A stretch of 64,000 nucleotides of DNA from Cryobacterium soli (GCF_003611035.1 NZ_CP030033.1:4030001-4094000); one strand, 5' to 3'. Numbered from the stretch's first letter, positions 8,981 through 18,695 are shown. Numbers and translations: made by a program. The notes: generated from the sequence alone by a model not told the origin.

Positions 8981-10278
8981 GCGGCGCCTCCCGTGGCACT
9001 GGCGAGGGTCAGGGCCTGGTCGAGGTCGTAGATGATGTCATCGACATCCTCGATGCCCACGCTGATGCGCACCAGCCCGGCGAGCACGCCGGCGTCGACG
9101 AGCTGCTGCTCGCTGAGCTGCGCATGCGTGGTGGAAGCCGGGTGGATCACCAGGGTCTTGGCGTCGCCGATGTTGGCCAGGTGGCTGGCCAGGTCGACGG
9201 ACTCGATGAAGGTGCGGCCGGCGTCTCGGCCCCCCTTGACGCCGAAGCTGAAGACCGAGCCCGGCCCCTTGGGCAGGTATTTGAGACCGCGCTCGTAGTG
9301 CGGGTGGCTGGGCAGGCCGGCCCAGTTGACGAAGTCGACGCGGGGGTCGGCATCCAGCCATTCGGCCACCGTTCGGGCGTTGTTCACGTGCGCCTGCAGC
9401 CGGTAGGGCAGGGTCTCGACGCCCTGGGCGAGCAGGAACGCGGAGTGCGGTGCGAGCACCGGACCGATGTCGCGCAGCTGTTCGGCGCGCAGCCGGGTCA
9501 GGAACGCGTACTCGCCGAAGTTGCCCGACCATTCCAGGCCGCCGTAGCTGGGCACGGGCTCGGTGAACAGCGGGAACTTCTCGCTGTTCCAGTTGAACCG
9601 GCCGCTCTCCACCACGACGCCGCCGAGGGTGGTGCCGTGGCCGCCGAGGAACTTGGTGGCCGAGTGGATCACGATGTCGGCACCCCATTCGATGGGCCGG
9701 CAGAGATACGGCGTGGCGATGGTGGAGTCGATGATGAGGGGGATTCCGGCGGCGTGGGCGACGGCGGCGAGGCCTTCGATATCGGCGACCTCTCCGGACG
9801 GGTTGGCCACAGTCTCGGCGAAGATCAGCTTGGTCTTCGGGGTGATCGCCGCGGCGTAGTCCGCCGGGTCGGCGGATTGAACGAAGGTGGTCTCCACGCC
9901 GAACCGGCGCAGGGTCACGTCGAGCTGGGTGATCGAGCCGCCGTAGAGGTTGGCGCTGGAGACTATGTGATCGCCGGCACCGGCGAGGCTGGCGAAGGTG
10001 ATGTACTGCGCGGCCAGGCCCGAGGCGGTGGCGACGGCGCCCAGGCCGCCCTCGAGGCTGGCGATGCGCTCTTCGAACGCGGCCACGGTGGGGTTGGCCA
10101 GCCGGGAGTACACATTGCCGTACTTCTGCAGGGCGAAGCGAGCGGCGGCATCCGCGGTGTCGTCGAAGACGAACGCACTGGTCTGGTAGATCGGCAGCGC
10201 CCGTGCCCCGGTGACGGCGTCGGGGATGTTGCCGGCGTGGATTGCCCTGGTGCTGAAGCCGTACTCGCGATCTGCCAT
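8977..10278 (-). CDS. metY: O-acetylhomoserine sulfhydrylase (PLP-dependent Cys/Met metabolism enzyme)
   Basis: 433 aa. It is a fold-type I PLP enzyme that makes homocysteine from O-acetylhomoserine and sulfide. Visible family motifs include the N-terminal TRAIHAG, YSRLANPTV, the substrate-loop segment NLYGGS, and the PLP-lysine motif SATKFLGGHG. The long C-terminal tail with PSHPHYERGLKYLPKG is typical of O-acetylhomoserine sulfhydrylase rather than cystathionine gamma-synthase. The start was set at ATG 10278 (MADREYGFSTRAIHAG). It is the first gene of a probable operon with the CoA-binding protein and serine dehydratase. The symbol is by family resemblance. Confidence 0.9.
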   Translation of the reverse strand: MADREYGFSTRAIHAGNIPDAVTGARALPIYQTSAFVFDDTADAAARFALQKYGNVYSRLANPTVAAFEERIASLEGGLGAVATASGLAAQYITFASLAGAGDHIVSSANLYGGSITQLDVTLRRFGVETTFVQSADPADYAAAITPKTKLIFAETVANPSGEVADIEGLAAVAHAAGIPLIIDSTIATPYLCRPIEWGADIVIHSATKFLGGHGTTLGGVVVESGRFNWNSEKFPLFTEPVPSYGGLEWSGNFGEYAFLTRLRAEQLRDIGPVLAPHSAFLLAQGVETLPYRLQAHVNNARTVAEWLDADPRVDFVNWAGLPSHPHYERGLKYLPKGPGSVFSFGVKGGRDAGRTFIESVDLASHLANIGDAKTLVIHPASTTHAQLSEQQLVDAGVLAGLVRISVGIEDVDDIIYDLDQALTLASATGGAA

Positions 10279-10343
10279 GGAGGGTACGCTACCGGGCCGG
10301 TGCCGGCTGGCGCGGTCCCGGGCGTAACACAGTGCAACCCGGC

Positions 10344-11390
10344 TCAGCTGATCAGCACGGCGCCCAGCGCGAGGACTGCGATGAGCAGCCAGGAGGCCAG
10401 GCCCACGCCCAGGGCCCGCCCGCCCGTGCGCAGCAGCGAGCCGAGGCGCACGGCGGTACCCAGCCCGAACAGGGCCATGGCCAACAGCACGGTCTGGGCG
10501 AGGTCGGCGGCACCAAGCACAGCCGGTGGCAGCGGAACGAGCGTGCGCACGAGCACCAGGGCCAGGAACCCGGCCACGAACAGCGGCAGCACCGGGGGAC
10601 GCCCGGCGGCGGTCGTGGTGGCGGCGGCGGTGCCGTCGGACTGCGGCAGGCCGGTCCCGGCCGGGGACACCGCGACGGCCTGGCGGCGGCGTTCGTAGAC
10701 CGCGACGCTCGCCACGATGGGGGCCAGCATGAGCACCCGGGTGAGCTTGACCACCACGGCTACGGCGAGGGCTGCCGTGCCGGCGATCTGCGCGGTGGCC
10801 ACGACCTGGCCCACATCGTGCACGCCGGCGCCCACCCAGTGGCCGAATTGCAGGTCGGTCAGACCCAGCGGATGCCAGAGCAGCGGCAGCACGCCGATCG
10901 CCAGGGTTCCGCACAGGGTGACGAGCGCCACCGGGGTCGCGGTCTCCTCGTCCTTGGCCTTGACCACGCCGCTCATGGCGCCGATGGCGGAGGCGCCGCA
11001 GATGGCGAAGCCCGTGGCGATCAGCAGCGGCTGGTGCCCGGGCAGGCCCATCCTGCGGCCGAGCCAGAGGGTGCCGAAGAAGGTGAGGATGACGATGAGC
11101 ACGGTGGTCGTGATGGTGAGCCAGCCCAGACCGGCGATGTCGACGAGGCTGAGTTTGAGCCCGAGCAACACCACGCCGAGCCGCATCAGGCGCTTGGCCG
11201 CCACGGAGAGTCCGGGCTTGAGCACGCCGGTGACGGCAGGGCGCAGCACGGGCAGCTGCCCCACGACGATCCCGAGGACCACGGCGACGGTGAGGAGGGG
11301 CACGGCGGGCACGATGCTGTGCACGGCCCACGCCACCAGCGTGGCCCCGGCGGCCGCCGCAATTCCCCAGATCCACACCCGCTCAACCAT
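10344..11390 (-). CDS. YeiH/UPF0324-family membrane protein (putative sulfate exporter)
   Basis: About 348 aa with roughly ten hydrophobic segments. The family pattern is clear: GIVVGQLPVLRPAVTGVLKPGL near residues 40-60, FAICGASAIGAMSGVVKAKDEE mid-protein, and the HDVGQVVATA segment. The family is annotated as putative sulfate exporter, with little direct evidence. It sits beside the sulfhydrylase operon, which fits a sulfur theme. The start is uncertain: GTG at 11411, ATG at 11396 and ATG at 11390 are in frame, none with a clear ribosome-binding site. I chose the shortest because it begins nearest the first helix and lies outside the upstream terminator. Confidence 0.85.
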   Translation of the reverse strand: MVERVWIWGIAAAAGATLVAWAVHSIVPAVPLLTVAVVLGIVVGQLPVLRPAVTGVLKPGLSVAAKRLMRLGVVLLGLKLSLVDIAGLGWLTITTTVLIVILTFFGTLWLGRRMGLPGHQPLLIATGFAICGASAIGAMSGVVKAKDEETATPVALVTLCGTLAIGVLPLLWHPLGLTDLQFGHWVGAGVHDVGQVVATAQIAGTAALAVAVVVKLTRVLMLAPIVASVAVYERRRQAVAVSPAGTGLPQSDGTAAATTTAAGRPPVLPLFVAGFLALVLVRTLVPLPPAVLGAADLAQTVLLAMALFGLGTAVRLGSLLRTGGRALGVGLASWLLIAVLALGAVLIS

Positions 11391-11415
11391 ACCCATCCGG
11401 CCGCGACCCACGAGA

Positions 11416-11452
11416 ACAGCCCCAAGAATCCGGCGGGGATTCTTGGGGCTGT
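11416..11452 (-). terminator. Strong intrinsic-type terminator hairpin after the desaturase gene
   Basis: A perfect 16-bp inverted repeat (11416-11431 and 11437-11452) with a 5-nt loop lies 20 bp beyond the desaturase stop. It lacks a clear T-tract, as is common for high-GC actinobacterial terminators. It separates the desaturase from the YeiH-like gene read in the same direction. Confidence 0.75.
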
Positions 11453-11472
11453 GTTCGCGAGCCGGTTCTGCG

Positions 11473-12573
11473 CTAGCGGTGGTGGAAGCGCTGCACCATG
11501 GGGCAGTCGAACGGGTCGCGCGCGGCCAGGCCCACCTTGTTGAGGTAGGCGATCACGATGCCATACGACTCGAACAGGCCCGTCTCGGTGTAGAGGATCT
11601 TGTTCGACTCGCAGTATTCCTTGGTGATCTCCTGCGCCTTGCGCAGGTGCGGTCGGGCCATGTTCGGGAACAGGTGGTGCTCGACCTGGTAGTTCAGGCC
11701 GCCCATGAAGGTGTCCATGACGGTACCGCCGCGGATGTTGCGGGAGGTGAGCACCTGACGGCGCAGGAAGTCGACCTTGCTCTCGTGCGGCAGCTGCGGC
11801 ATGCCCTTGTGGTTGGGCGCGAAGGACGCCCCCATGTACACGCCGAAGACGGCCATCTGCACGCCGATGAACGCGAACGCCATGCCCAGCGGCAGGAAGT
11901 AGAAGATGACGGCGAAGTACAGCACGATGCGGCTGGTGAGCATGGTGATCTCGAGCCAGCGCTTGTCGACCTTGCCCTTGCCGAAGACGGTCTTGAACCC
12001 CTGGATGTGCAGGTTGATGCCCTCGAGGGTGAGCAGCGGGAAGAACAGGTAGCCCTGCTTGCGGGTCAGGAAGGAGGTGATCCAGTTGACCTTCGCGGCG
12101 TCTTCCTCGCGGAACACGATGAAGTCGGGGTCGATGTCGGGGTCCTTGCCGACCACGTTCGGGTTGGCGTGGTGACGGCTGTGCTTGGTCATCCACCAGG
12201 CGTAGCTGATGCCGACGAAGAGGTTGGCGAGGATGCGGCCGGCCCGGTCGTTGGCCGGGCCGGACTCGAACACCTGGCGGTGCGAGGCCTCGTGGGCCAG
12301 GAAGGCGAACTGGGTGAGGATCAGGCCGAGCACGCCGGCGATGATCAGCTGGTACCAGGAGTCACCGAGCAGGACGAAGCCCACGCCCAGGCCGGCGGTG
12401 ATCAGCACCAGGGCGGCGAACATGCCCCAGTAGAAGCCCGTGCGGCGCTGCAGCAGGCCGAGATTGCGCACGGTGTGCAGCAGGGAGGAGTACTCGGTGG
12501 TGGGATTCTTGGAGTCGCCACCCTTGCGAGTGCGGACAATACGCACCGTGGGTGCGGCAGATGCTTCCGACAT
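11473..12573 (-). CDS. Membrane fatty acid (acyl-CoA) desaturase
   Basis: 366 aa. An integral membrane di-iron desaturase with the three histidine boxes in order: HEASH (box 1), HSRHH (box 2) and QVEHHLFP (box 3, QxxHH). Four hydrophobic segments lie between them. It introduces double bonds into long-chain acyl groups using oxygen and an electron donor, and so increases membrane fluidity; in psychrotolerant Microbacteriaceae this would suit cold growth (inference). The gene is monocistronic, closed by a strong hairpin. The ATG at 12573 has an AAAGG ribosome-binding site a few bases upstream. Confidence 0.92.
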   Translation of the reverse strand: MSEASAAPTVRIVRTRKGGDSKNPTTEYSSLLHTVRNLGLLQRRTGFYWGMFAALVLITAGLGVGFVLLGDSWYQLIIAGVLGLILTQFAFLAHEASHRQVFESGPANDRAGRILANLFVGISYAWWMTKHSRHHANPNVVGKDPDIDPDFIVFREEDAAKVNWITSFLTRKQGYLFFPLLTLEGINLHIQGFKTVFGKGKVDKRWLEITMLTSRIVLYFAVIFYFLPLGMAFAFIGVQMAVFGVYMGASFAPNHKGMPQLPHESKVDFLRRQVLTSRNIRGGTVMDTFMGGLNYQVEHHLFPNMARPHLRKAQEITKEYCESNKILYTETGLFESYGIVIAYLNKVGLAARDPFDCPMVQRFHHR

Positions 12574-12763
12574 GAGGCCTTTGGTTTGTATCTGGACTTC
12601 TCAGTCGGTTGTAGAGCAAACACTCGTCAAGCAGATACCGGCCATCCTACGGGGCGATTCCCCTGAAACGCCCCGAATTCACACGCCTTTAACAGGGGAT
12701 GTATTCCAATATTGGCATACGTTCGCCCGCCTGCACTGACTGCAATAATTCCGTTTGTGCCGG
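12574..12763. promoter_or_regulatory. Desaturase upstream region with palindrome
   Basis: 190 bp between the pmt stop and the desaturase start, noticeably more AT-rich than its surroundings. It must hold the desaturase promoter. A perfect 10-nt palindrome CCAATATTGG occupies 12706-12715, about 130 bp upstream of the start, and could be an operator. A TTGACG hexamer on the minus strand (12625-12630) is a possible -35 element, but no well-spaced -10 accompanies it. Confidence 0.3.
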
Positions 12764-14293
12764 TCAGCGCCAGCTCGGCAGCCAGATGTGCACCTGCCAG
12801 AACGCGAACGGCACCTGCGCGCCGGACCAGAGCGGGAAAAAGAATGCACTCACGAGGGTCGCCAGCACGAGGAACACGACCACGATCGTGCGCCCGGCGC
12901 CGGACTTGATCAGCAGCCCGATCACGAAGGTGAGACCGAGCAGCAGGTAGGGCTCGAACGCGATCGTGTAGAACTGGAAGACCGTGCGGTTCAGGTACAT
13001 CAGCCAGGGCAGGTAGCCGGCGACCATACCCATCAGGATCAGGCCGACGCGCCACTCCCGGTACCGCGCCAGCCGGTAGACGAGGTAGAGGATCGCGACG
13101 CCGGCGGCCCACCAGATCAGCGGATTGGCGATGCCGGTGATGGCCTCGGAGCACGTCGTGTACCCGCAGCCGCTCTCGCCCAGGCTGCTGCCCTGGTAGT
13201 ACATGCTTGTGGGGCGCGTCATCGCCAGCCAGGTGAGCGGGTTGGCCTGGTACGGATGCGGCGTGACCAGGCCCACGTGATACGCGTACGCGGCGTTCTG
13301 ATAGTGCCAGAAGCTCTGCACGGAGTGCGGCACCCAGGCCAGCGCCCCGGTCCAGGCCTGCCCGGCCTGGTCGGCCCAGTCACGGTAGTACCCGCCGCGG
13401 GTGACGAACCAGCCCGTCCAGGAGATCAGGAACGTGACAACGGCCACCGGCACCATGAGCAGGAACGTCACGGGGCCCTGCTTGAGGATGGACCCGCTGA
13501 TCCAGAACGGCAGACCGGCCCGGCGCCTGGCCAGGGCGTCGACGACGACGAGATAGATCCCGAACGCGGCCAGGAAGTAGACCCCGGACCATTTCACCGA
13601 ACAGGCCAGCCCGAAGGCGAGCCCGGCGGCGAACACCCACGGGCGCCACCAGAGCGCGGGGCCCCAGGTGGGCTCGACCTCGTTGTCCCGCCGTTCGTTC
13701 AGCCAGGCGCCCAGGCGCGCCCGATGGTGGTCGCGGTCCATCAGCACCGCACCGAACCCGAGCAGGGCGAAGAACATCACATAGTTGTCGAGCAGCGCCA
13801 CGCGGCTCATCACGATGGCGTTGCCGTCGATGGCGAAGAGGAAACCGGCGACCGTGGCCAACAGCACCGAGCCGAACAGTTTCTTCGCGATGAGCATCAG
13901 CAGGGCGACGGCGAGTACCCCGATGAGTGCCGTGACGATGCGCCAGGCCCACGGGTTGTCGGCGCCGAAGGCCGCCATGCCCAGCGCGATGAGCCACTTG
14001 CCGAGCGGAGGATGCACCACGAACGACGGTGCGGTACCGAATATATTGCTCTGCCCGGCGGCGAACAGGGCATCCGCGCCATCCGGCCAGGTCGACTCGT
14101 AGCCGTTGTTGAACAGGCTCCAGGCATCCTTCACATAGAAGGTCTCGTCGAATACGAGGGAGCCGGGGTGACCGAGGTTGACGAAGCGCAGGACGGCGGC
14201 GAGCAGCAGCACCAGGGCGGGGCCGGCCAGACGCACCCACCGGTGGGTCCACAGGGCGGGCCAACGGTCGGTCGATCGCAGGGTGAGCAGCAC
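12764..14293 (-). CDS. pmt: Pmt-type polyprenol-phosphate-mannose protein mannosyltransferase
   Basis: About 509 aa with about ten membrane helices. The GT39 family N-terminal signature FDETFYVKDAWSL (acidic catalytic pair D/E in the first loop) is clear, followed by HPPLGKWLIALGMAAFG. Actinobacterial Pmt transfers mannose from a polyprenyl-phosphate donor to Ser/Thr of Sec-exported proteins. The GTG at 14293 is preferred because the longer ATG at 14350 would overlap the divergent rsmI start. pmt diverging from rsmI is a conserved actinobacterial arrangement (Rv1002c/Rv1003 in M. tuberculosis, from memory). Thr/Ser/Pro-rich surface proteins at 30-39 kb are plausible clients. Confidence 0.88.
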   Translation of the reverse strand: MLLTLRSTDRWPALWTHRWVRLAGPALVLLLAAVLRFVNLGHPGSLVFDETFYVKDAWSLFNNGYESTWPDGADALFAAGQSNIFGTAPSFVVHPPLGKWLIALGMAAFGADNPWAWRIVTALIGVLAVALLMLIAKKLFGSVLLATVAGFLFAIDGNAIVMSRVALLDNYVMFFALLGFGAVLMDRDHHRARLGAWLNERRDNEVEPTWGPALWWRPWVFAAGLAFGLACSVKWSGVYFLAAFGIYLVVVDALARRRAGLPFWISGSILKQGPVTFLLMVPVAVVTFLISWTGWFVTRGGYYRDWADQAGQAWTGALAWVPHSVQSFWHYQNAAYAYHVGLVTPHPYQANPLTWLAMTRPTSMYYQGSSLGESGCGYTTCSEAITGIANPLIWWAAGVAILYLVYRLARYREWRVGLILMGMVAGYLPWLMYLNRTVFQFYTIAFEPYLLLGLTFVIGLLIKSGAGRTIVVVFLVLATLVSAFFFPLWSGAQVPFAFWQVHIWLPSWR

Positions 14294-14348
14294 CTGACCA
14301 TCGTAGTGAGCCGCTGTGGTCGGGGGAGCGGGATGCGAGACTGTGACC

Positions 14349-15224
14349 ATGATCATTCTGGCTGCCACCCCCATCGGAAACCTCGGGGACGCCTCGACCC
14401 GCCTCATCGAGGCGCTGCGCACGAGCACCGTGATCGCCGCTGAGGACACCCGGGTGACCGTGCACCTGCTCAAGGCCCTCGGGGTGGAGAACCGGCCCCG
14501 GCTGATCGCGCTGCACGACCACAACGAGCGTGGCAAGGCCGCCGAGCTCGTGGAGCTGGCCCGCGACACCGACCTGCTCGTGCTCAGTGACGCGGGTATG
14601 CCCACGGTCTCCGACCCCGGCTTCCACCTGGTGGATGCCGCCATCGCGGCCGGCGTCACCGTCACGGCGCTGCCCGGCCCGTCGGCCGTGCTCACCGCAC
14701 TGGCCGTGTCGGGGCTGCCCACCGACCGCTTCACCTTCGAGGGCTTCCTGCCCCGCAAGCACGGTGAGCGGATGCAGGCCCTGCGCGAGGTGGCCACAGA
14801 GCGTCGCACCATGGTCTTCTTCGAATCGCCCAACCGGCTGGCCGCGTCGCTGACCGACCTGGCCGCCGTGCTCGGCGCCGGCCGGCGTGTGGTGGTCTGC
14901 AGGGAGCTGACCAAGTTCTATGAAGAGGTCAAACGCGGCACCGCCGCCGAACTGGCCGAGTGGGCCGAGGCGGGCGTGCGCGGGGAGATCTGCGTGGTCG
15001 TCGCGGGCGCCGAAGCGCGGGTGCTCGACCTGGCCACGGGCGTCGAGGAGGTCCTCGCCCTCGTCGCCGCGGGAGCCCGGCTCAAGGACGCCGCGGCCGA
15101 CGTGTCCGCCGCCTCTGGCCTGGGCAAGCGCGACCTCTACGAGGCCGCCCTCACGGGCCGCTCCGCTGAGGCCGGGTCGACCCGCCGGAAGGCCGAGCCG
15201 CAGCCCGATTTCCCGCTGTCCTGA
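14349..15224 (+). CDS. rsmI: 16S rRNA (cytidine-1402-2'-O)-methyltransferase
   Basis: 291 aa. A tetrapyrrole-methylase-fold SAM enzyme that methylates the ribose of C1402 in the ribosomal P site. Motifs seen: AATPIGNLGD at the N-terminus, EDTRVT (about 39-44), SDAGMPTVSDPG (about 81-92) and ALPGPSAVLTAL. The ATG at 14349 matches the family start; a longer in-frame start would overlap the pmt promoter region. It heads a probable co-directional block rsmI-metG-tatD-rsmA-ispE. The C-terminal tail (from about residue 270) is basic and variable. Confidence 0.95.
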   Translation: MIILAATPIGNLGDASTRLIEALRTSTVIAAEDTRVTVHLLKALGVENRPRLIALHDHNERGKAAELVELARDTDLLVLSDAGMPTVSDPGFHLVDAAIAAGVTVTALPGPSAVLTALAVSGLPTDRFTFEGFLPRKHGERMQALREVATERRTMVFFESPNRLAASLTDLAAVLGAGRRVVVCRELTKFYEEVKRGTAAELAEWAEAGVRGEICVVVAGAEARVLDLATGVEEVLALVAAGARLKDAAADVSAASGLGKRDLYEAALTGRSAEAGSTRRKAEPQPDFPLS

Positions 15225-15293
15225 CCGGGCGCCGAGCCTGCCGCACGGCGTAACGGGGTCGGACATCTCCGCGGGTCCCCATAAGATGTGAGC

Positions 15294-16856
15294 ATGTCCG
15301 ACGGCAATTCTTTCTACATCACCACGCCTATTTTCTATGTGAATGATGTCCCGCACATCGGGCACGCCTACACGGAGGTGGCGGCGGACGTTCTCGCGCG
15401 CTGGCACCGCCAGCGGGGGGAGGACACCTGGCTGCTCACCGGCACCGACGAGCACGGCCAGAAGATCCTGCGCACCGCCACCGCCAACGGCGTCACCCCC
15501 AAGCAGTGGGCCGACCGTCTGGTGGAGACCGCGTGGAAGCCGCTGCTGGAGACCGTCGACATCCGTAACGACGACTTCATCCGCACCACCGACGAGCGCC
15601 ACGAGGTGAACGCGCAGAAGTTCCTGCAGCACCTCTTCGACGCCGGCCACATCTACACGGGTGAGTACGAGGGCTTCTACTGTGTGGGCTGCGAGGAATA
15701 CAAGCAGCCCGGCGACCTGGTCGACGGCACCGGCGAGTACACCGGCCAGCAGGTCTGCGCCATCCACTCCATCCCCGTGGAGCTGTTGCACGAGAAGAAC
15801 TACTTCTTCCGGATGAGCACCTTCACCGACCAGCTGCTGGCCCTCTACGAGGCCAACCCCACCTTCATCCAGCCCGAATCCGCCCGCAACGAGGTCATCT
15901 CCTTCGTCAAGCAGGGCCTGAGCGACCTGTCGATCTCGCGCTCGAGCTTCGATTGGGGCATCAAGGTGCCCTGGGACGACAGCCACGTGGTCTACGTGTG
16001 GTTCGACGCGCTGCTCAACTACATCACCGCCGCCGGCTACGGCCAGGACGATGAGAAGTTCAGCCGCCTCTGGCCGGCCACGCACATCGTCGGCAAGGAC
16101 ATCCTGCGCTTCCACGCCGTCATCTGGCCCGCCATGCTGCTGGCCGCAGGACTCCCGGTGCCCACCCAGGTGTTCGGCCACGGCTGGCTCCTGGTGGGCG
16201 GCGAGAAGATGAGCAAGTCCAAGCTCACCGGCATCGCCCCGAACCAGATCACCGACGTGTTCGGCTCCGACACGTTCCGGTACTACTTCATGCGCGCCAT
16301 CAGCTTCGGCCAGGACGGTTCGTTCTCCTGGGAGGACCTCTCCGCCCGCTACCAGTCCGAGCTGGCGAACGGCTTCGGCAACCTGGCCTCCCGCGTCATC
16401 GCCATGGTCGTGCGCTACTGCGACGGCGAGATCCCGGCCGGCGGTGAGCCCACGGAAGCGGATGCCGCCATCCACGCCACCGCCATCCGGGTCACCCAGG
16501 CCGCCAACGAGGCCATCGACAGGCTCGCCCTGCACGACGCCCTCGCTGCAGTGTGGGAACTCGTCGACGAGCTCAACGGGTACATCACCGTTCAGGAGCC
16601 GTGGGCACTGGCGAAGAACCCCGACGACCGGGAACGCCTCGAAACCGTGCTGCACACCGTGGTGCGGGGGCTCGGCACCCTCGCTGTGCTCCTCTCCCCG
16701 GTGACGCCGCAGGCCACCGCCACGCTGTGGAGCGCCCTCGGCGGCGCCGGAGACGTGCAGGACGCACGCATCGACCGGGCCTGGGAATGGACCGGCGGCA
16801 CCCACGTGTCGCCGCTCGCTGCCCTGTTCCCGCGTATCGAGGCCACTGTTGGCTAA
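15294..16856 (+). CDS. metG: Methionyl-tRNA synthetase
   Basis: 520 aa. A class I aminoacyl-tRNA synthetase that charges tRNA-Met. The HIGH motif appears as HIGHAY near residue 20, the KMSKS motif as KMSKSK near residue 305, and one zinc-knuckle-like segment is visible (YCVGCEEYK). It lacks the C-terminal EMAP-type dimerisation domain, as usual in actinobacteria. The ATG at 15294 is favoured; a GTG two codons upstream (15288) is possible. The last 8 bases overlap the tatD start, indicating coupling. Confidence 0.95.
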   Translation: MSDGNSFYITTPIFYVNDVPHIGHAYTEVAADVLARWHRQRGEDTWLLTGTDEHGQKILRTATANGVTPKQWADRLVETAWKPLLETVDIRNDDFIRTTDERHEVNAQKFLQHLFDAGHIYTGEYEGFYCVGCEEYKQPGDLVDGTGEYTGQQVCAIHSIPVELLHEKNYFFRMSTFTDQLLALYEANPTFIQPESARNEVISFVKQGLSDLSISRSSFDWGIKVPWDDSHVVYVWFDALLNYITAAGYGQDDEKFSRLWPATHIVGKDILRFHAVIWPAMLLAAGLPVPTQVFGHGWLLVGGEKMSKSKLTGIAPNQITDVFGSDTFRYYFMRAISFGQDGSFSWEDLSARYQSELANGFGNLASRVIAMVVRYCDGEIPAGGEPTEADAAIHATAIRVTQAANEAIDRLALHDALAAVWELVDELNGYITVQEPWALAKNPDDRERLETVLHTVVRGLGTLAVLLSPVTPQATATLWSALGGAGDVQDARIDRAWEWTGGTHVSPLAALFPRIEATVG

Positions 16857-17805
16857 CGAGCCCGCCGAAACCACCCACATCCGGGCTCGAGAGGCGGGCA
16901 CCGGGCGCGACCTGGTCTACCCGCCCGCCCCAGAGCCCCTCATCGTGGGCGTCCACGACAACCACACCCATTTGGAAATCTCGGATGGCCTCACCCCGCT
17001 GACGGTCGCCGAGCAGCTCGACCTCGCCTCGAGCGTGGGCGTGCGCGGTGTGATCCAGGTGGGCACCGACGTGGCCACCTCGCGCTGGTCGGCCGAGACG
17101 GCCTCCCGTGAGCCGCGGATGCTCGCCGCCGTCGCCATCCACCCCAACGAGGCGCCCGAGCTCGAAGCCGCCGGCACTCTCGACGAGGGCCTGGCCGTGA
17201 TCGACGAGCTCGCCGCCCGGCCCCGGGTGGTCGCGATCGGCGAGACCGGCCTGGACTTCTTCCGGACCGCCCCGGAGGGCCGGGCCGCGCAGTTCCGCTC
17301 CTTCGAGGCCCACATCGAGATCGCCAAGCGGCACGGCCTGGCGCTGCAGATCCATGACCGGGACGCCCACGACGAGGTCGTGGAGACCCTGCTGCGGGTC
17401 GGCGCGCCCGCACGCACCGTCTTCCACTGCTTTTCCGGCGGCGCCGAGCTGGCCCGGCTCTGCGCCGACCAGGGCTGGTATATGTCGTTCGCCGGGCCGG
17501 TCAGCTTCAAGAACGCCGCCACCCTGCGCGAAGCGCTCGACGTGGCCCCGCGCGCCCTGCTCCTGGTCGAGACCGACGCCCCGTATCTCACCCCCACGCC
17601 GCACCGCGGCCGGCCGAACGCCCCGTACCTGCTGCCGCACACCCTGCGCGCCATGGCCGCGCATCTGCACACGGATGTCTCGGTGCTCGCCGCGCAGATC
17701 ACCTCGAACACCGAACTCGTCTACGGCCGCTGGGATGCGGAACCCGTGGTGTTGACCGACACACGCCGAGACCCCAGCACCAGCCCGGCCGGAGGCCTCG
17801 CATGA
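16849..17805 (+). CDS. tatD: TatD-family metal-dependent deoxyribonuclease
   Basis: 318 aa. A TIM-barrel hydrolase with metal ligands in the family positions: HDNHTHLE near residue 36, GETGLDFF (Glu ligand), FHCFSGG and VETDAPYLTP near the end. TatD proteins act as Mg-dependent 3'-5' exonucleases or DNA-repair and quality-control enzymes. Translation starts at a TTG that overlaps the metG end by 8 bp, and the gene overlaps rsmA by 4 bp. The first 30 residues are an extension not needed for the fold. In M. tuberculosis a resuscitation factor gene (rpfB) lies between tatD and rsmA; here it is absent. Confidence 0.93.
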   Translation: MANEPAETTHIRAREAGTGRDLVYPPAPEPLIVGVHDNHTHLEISDGLTPLTVAEQLDLASSVGVRGVIQVGTDVATSRWSAETASREPRMLAAVAIHPNEAPELEAAGTLDEGLAVIDELAARPRVVAIGETGLDFFRTAPEGRAAQFRSFEAHIEIAKRHGLALQIHDRDAHDEVVETLLRVGAPARTVFHCFSGGAELARLCADQGWYMSFAGPVSFKNAATLREALDVAPRALLLVETDAPYLTPTPHRGRPNAPYLLPHTLRAMAAHLHTDVSVLAAQITSNTELVYGRWDAEPVVLTDTRRDPSTSPAGGLA

Positions 17806-18695
17806 CCGACTCAGCCCCCACACCCGCCCACGAGCCGGCGCACGCTCCGGCCGCACCGACGCTGCTCGGCCCGGCCGAGATCCGCGACCTCGCCGAGATG
17901 CTCGGCGTGAATCCCACCAAGAAGCTCGGCCAGAACTTCGTCATCGACGGCAACACCGTGCGACGCATCGTCAAGGTCGCCGCCGTGCAGCCCGGCGAGA
18001 CCGTTGTGGAGGTCGGTCCGGGGCTCGGCTCGCTCACCCTGGGCATCCTCGAGGCCGGCGCGGAGGTCGTGGCCGTGGAGATCGACGACCGCCTCGCCGA
18101 GCAGCTGCCGCTCACCGTGCGGCTCATGCAGCCGGCCGCCCAGCTCACCGTCATCCGCGCCGACGCGCTGAAGATCGCCGAGCTGCCGGGGGCGCCCACC
18201 CGGCTCGTCGCCAACCTGCCCTACAACGTGTCGGTTCCGGTGCTGCTGCACCTGCTCGAGCACTTCCCGTCCATCCGCGCCGGCGTGGTGATGGTGCAGG
18301 CCGAGGTGGGCGAACGGCTCGCCGCCGCCCCTGGGTCCAAGATCTACGGCAGCCCCAGTGTGAAGGCCGCCTGGTACGGCCGGTTCCGCACGGCCGGCAA
18401 GGTGAGCCGGCAGGTGTTCTGGCCGGTCCCCAACGTCGACTCCATCCTCATCGCCTTCGAGCGGCGCACGGAGGAGCTCGAATCCGAGGAGCTGCGCCTG
18501 GCCACGTTCGCGCTCGTCGACGGTGCGTTCCAGCAGCGCCGGAAGATGCTGCGGCAGTCGCTGTCGACGGTGCTGGGTGACTCGGCCCAGGCCACGGCCG
18601 TGCTCACTGCTGCGGGGATCGACCCCACCGAACGTGGCGAACAGCTCACGGTGGACGACTTCCTCACCATCGCCCGGGCCTGGACCTCCTCCTGA
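17802..18695 (+). CDS. rsmA: 16S rRNA dimethyladenosine transferase
   Basis: 297 aa. RsmA/KsgA uses SAM to dimethylate two adjacent adenosines near the 3' end of 16S rRNA during small-subunit maturation. The SAM-binding motif VEVGPGLGSLTLG (about 67-79) and the catalytic NLPYNVS motif (about 134-140) are present. The first 25 residues are Ala/Pro-rich and variable. The ATG overlaps the tatD stop (ATGA). ispE follows after 59 bp. Confidence 0.95.
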   Translation: MTDSAPTPAHEPAHAPAAPTLLGPAEIRDLAEMLGVNPTKKLGQNFVIDGNTVRRIVKVAAVQPGETVVEVGPGLGSLTLGILEAGAEVVAVEIDDRLAEQLPLTVRLMQPAAQLTVIRADALKIAELPGAPTRLVANLPYNVSVPVLLHLLEHFPSIRAGVVMVQAEVGERLAAAPGSKIYGSPSVKAAWYGRFRTAGKVSRQVFWPVPNVDSILIAFERRTEELESEELRLATFALVDGAFQQRRKMLRQSLSTVLGDSAQATAVLTAAGIDPTERGEQLTVDDFLTIARAWTSS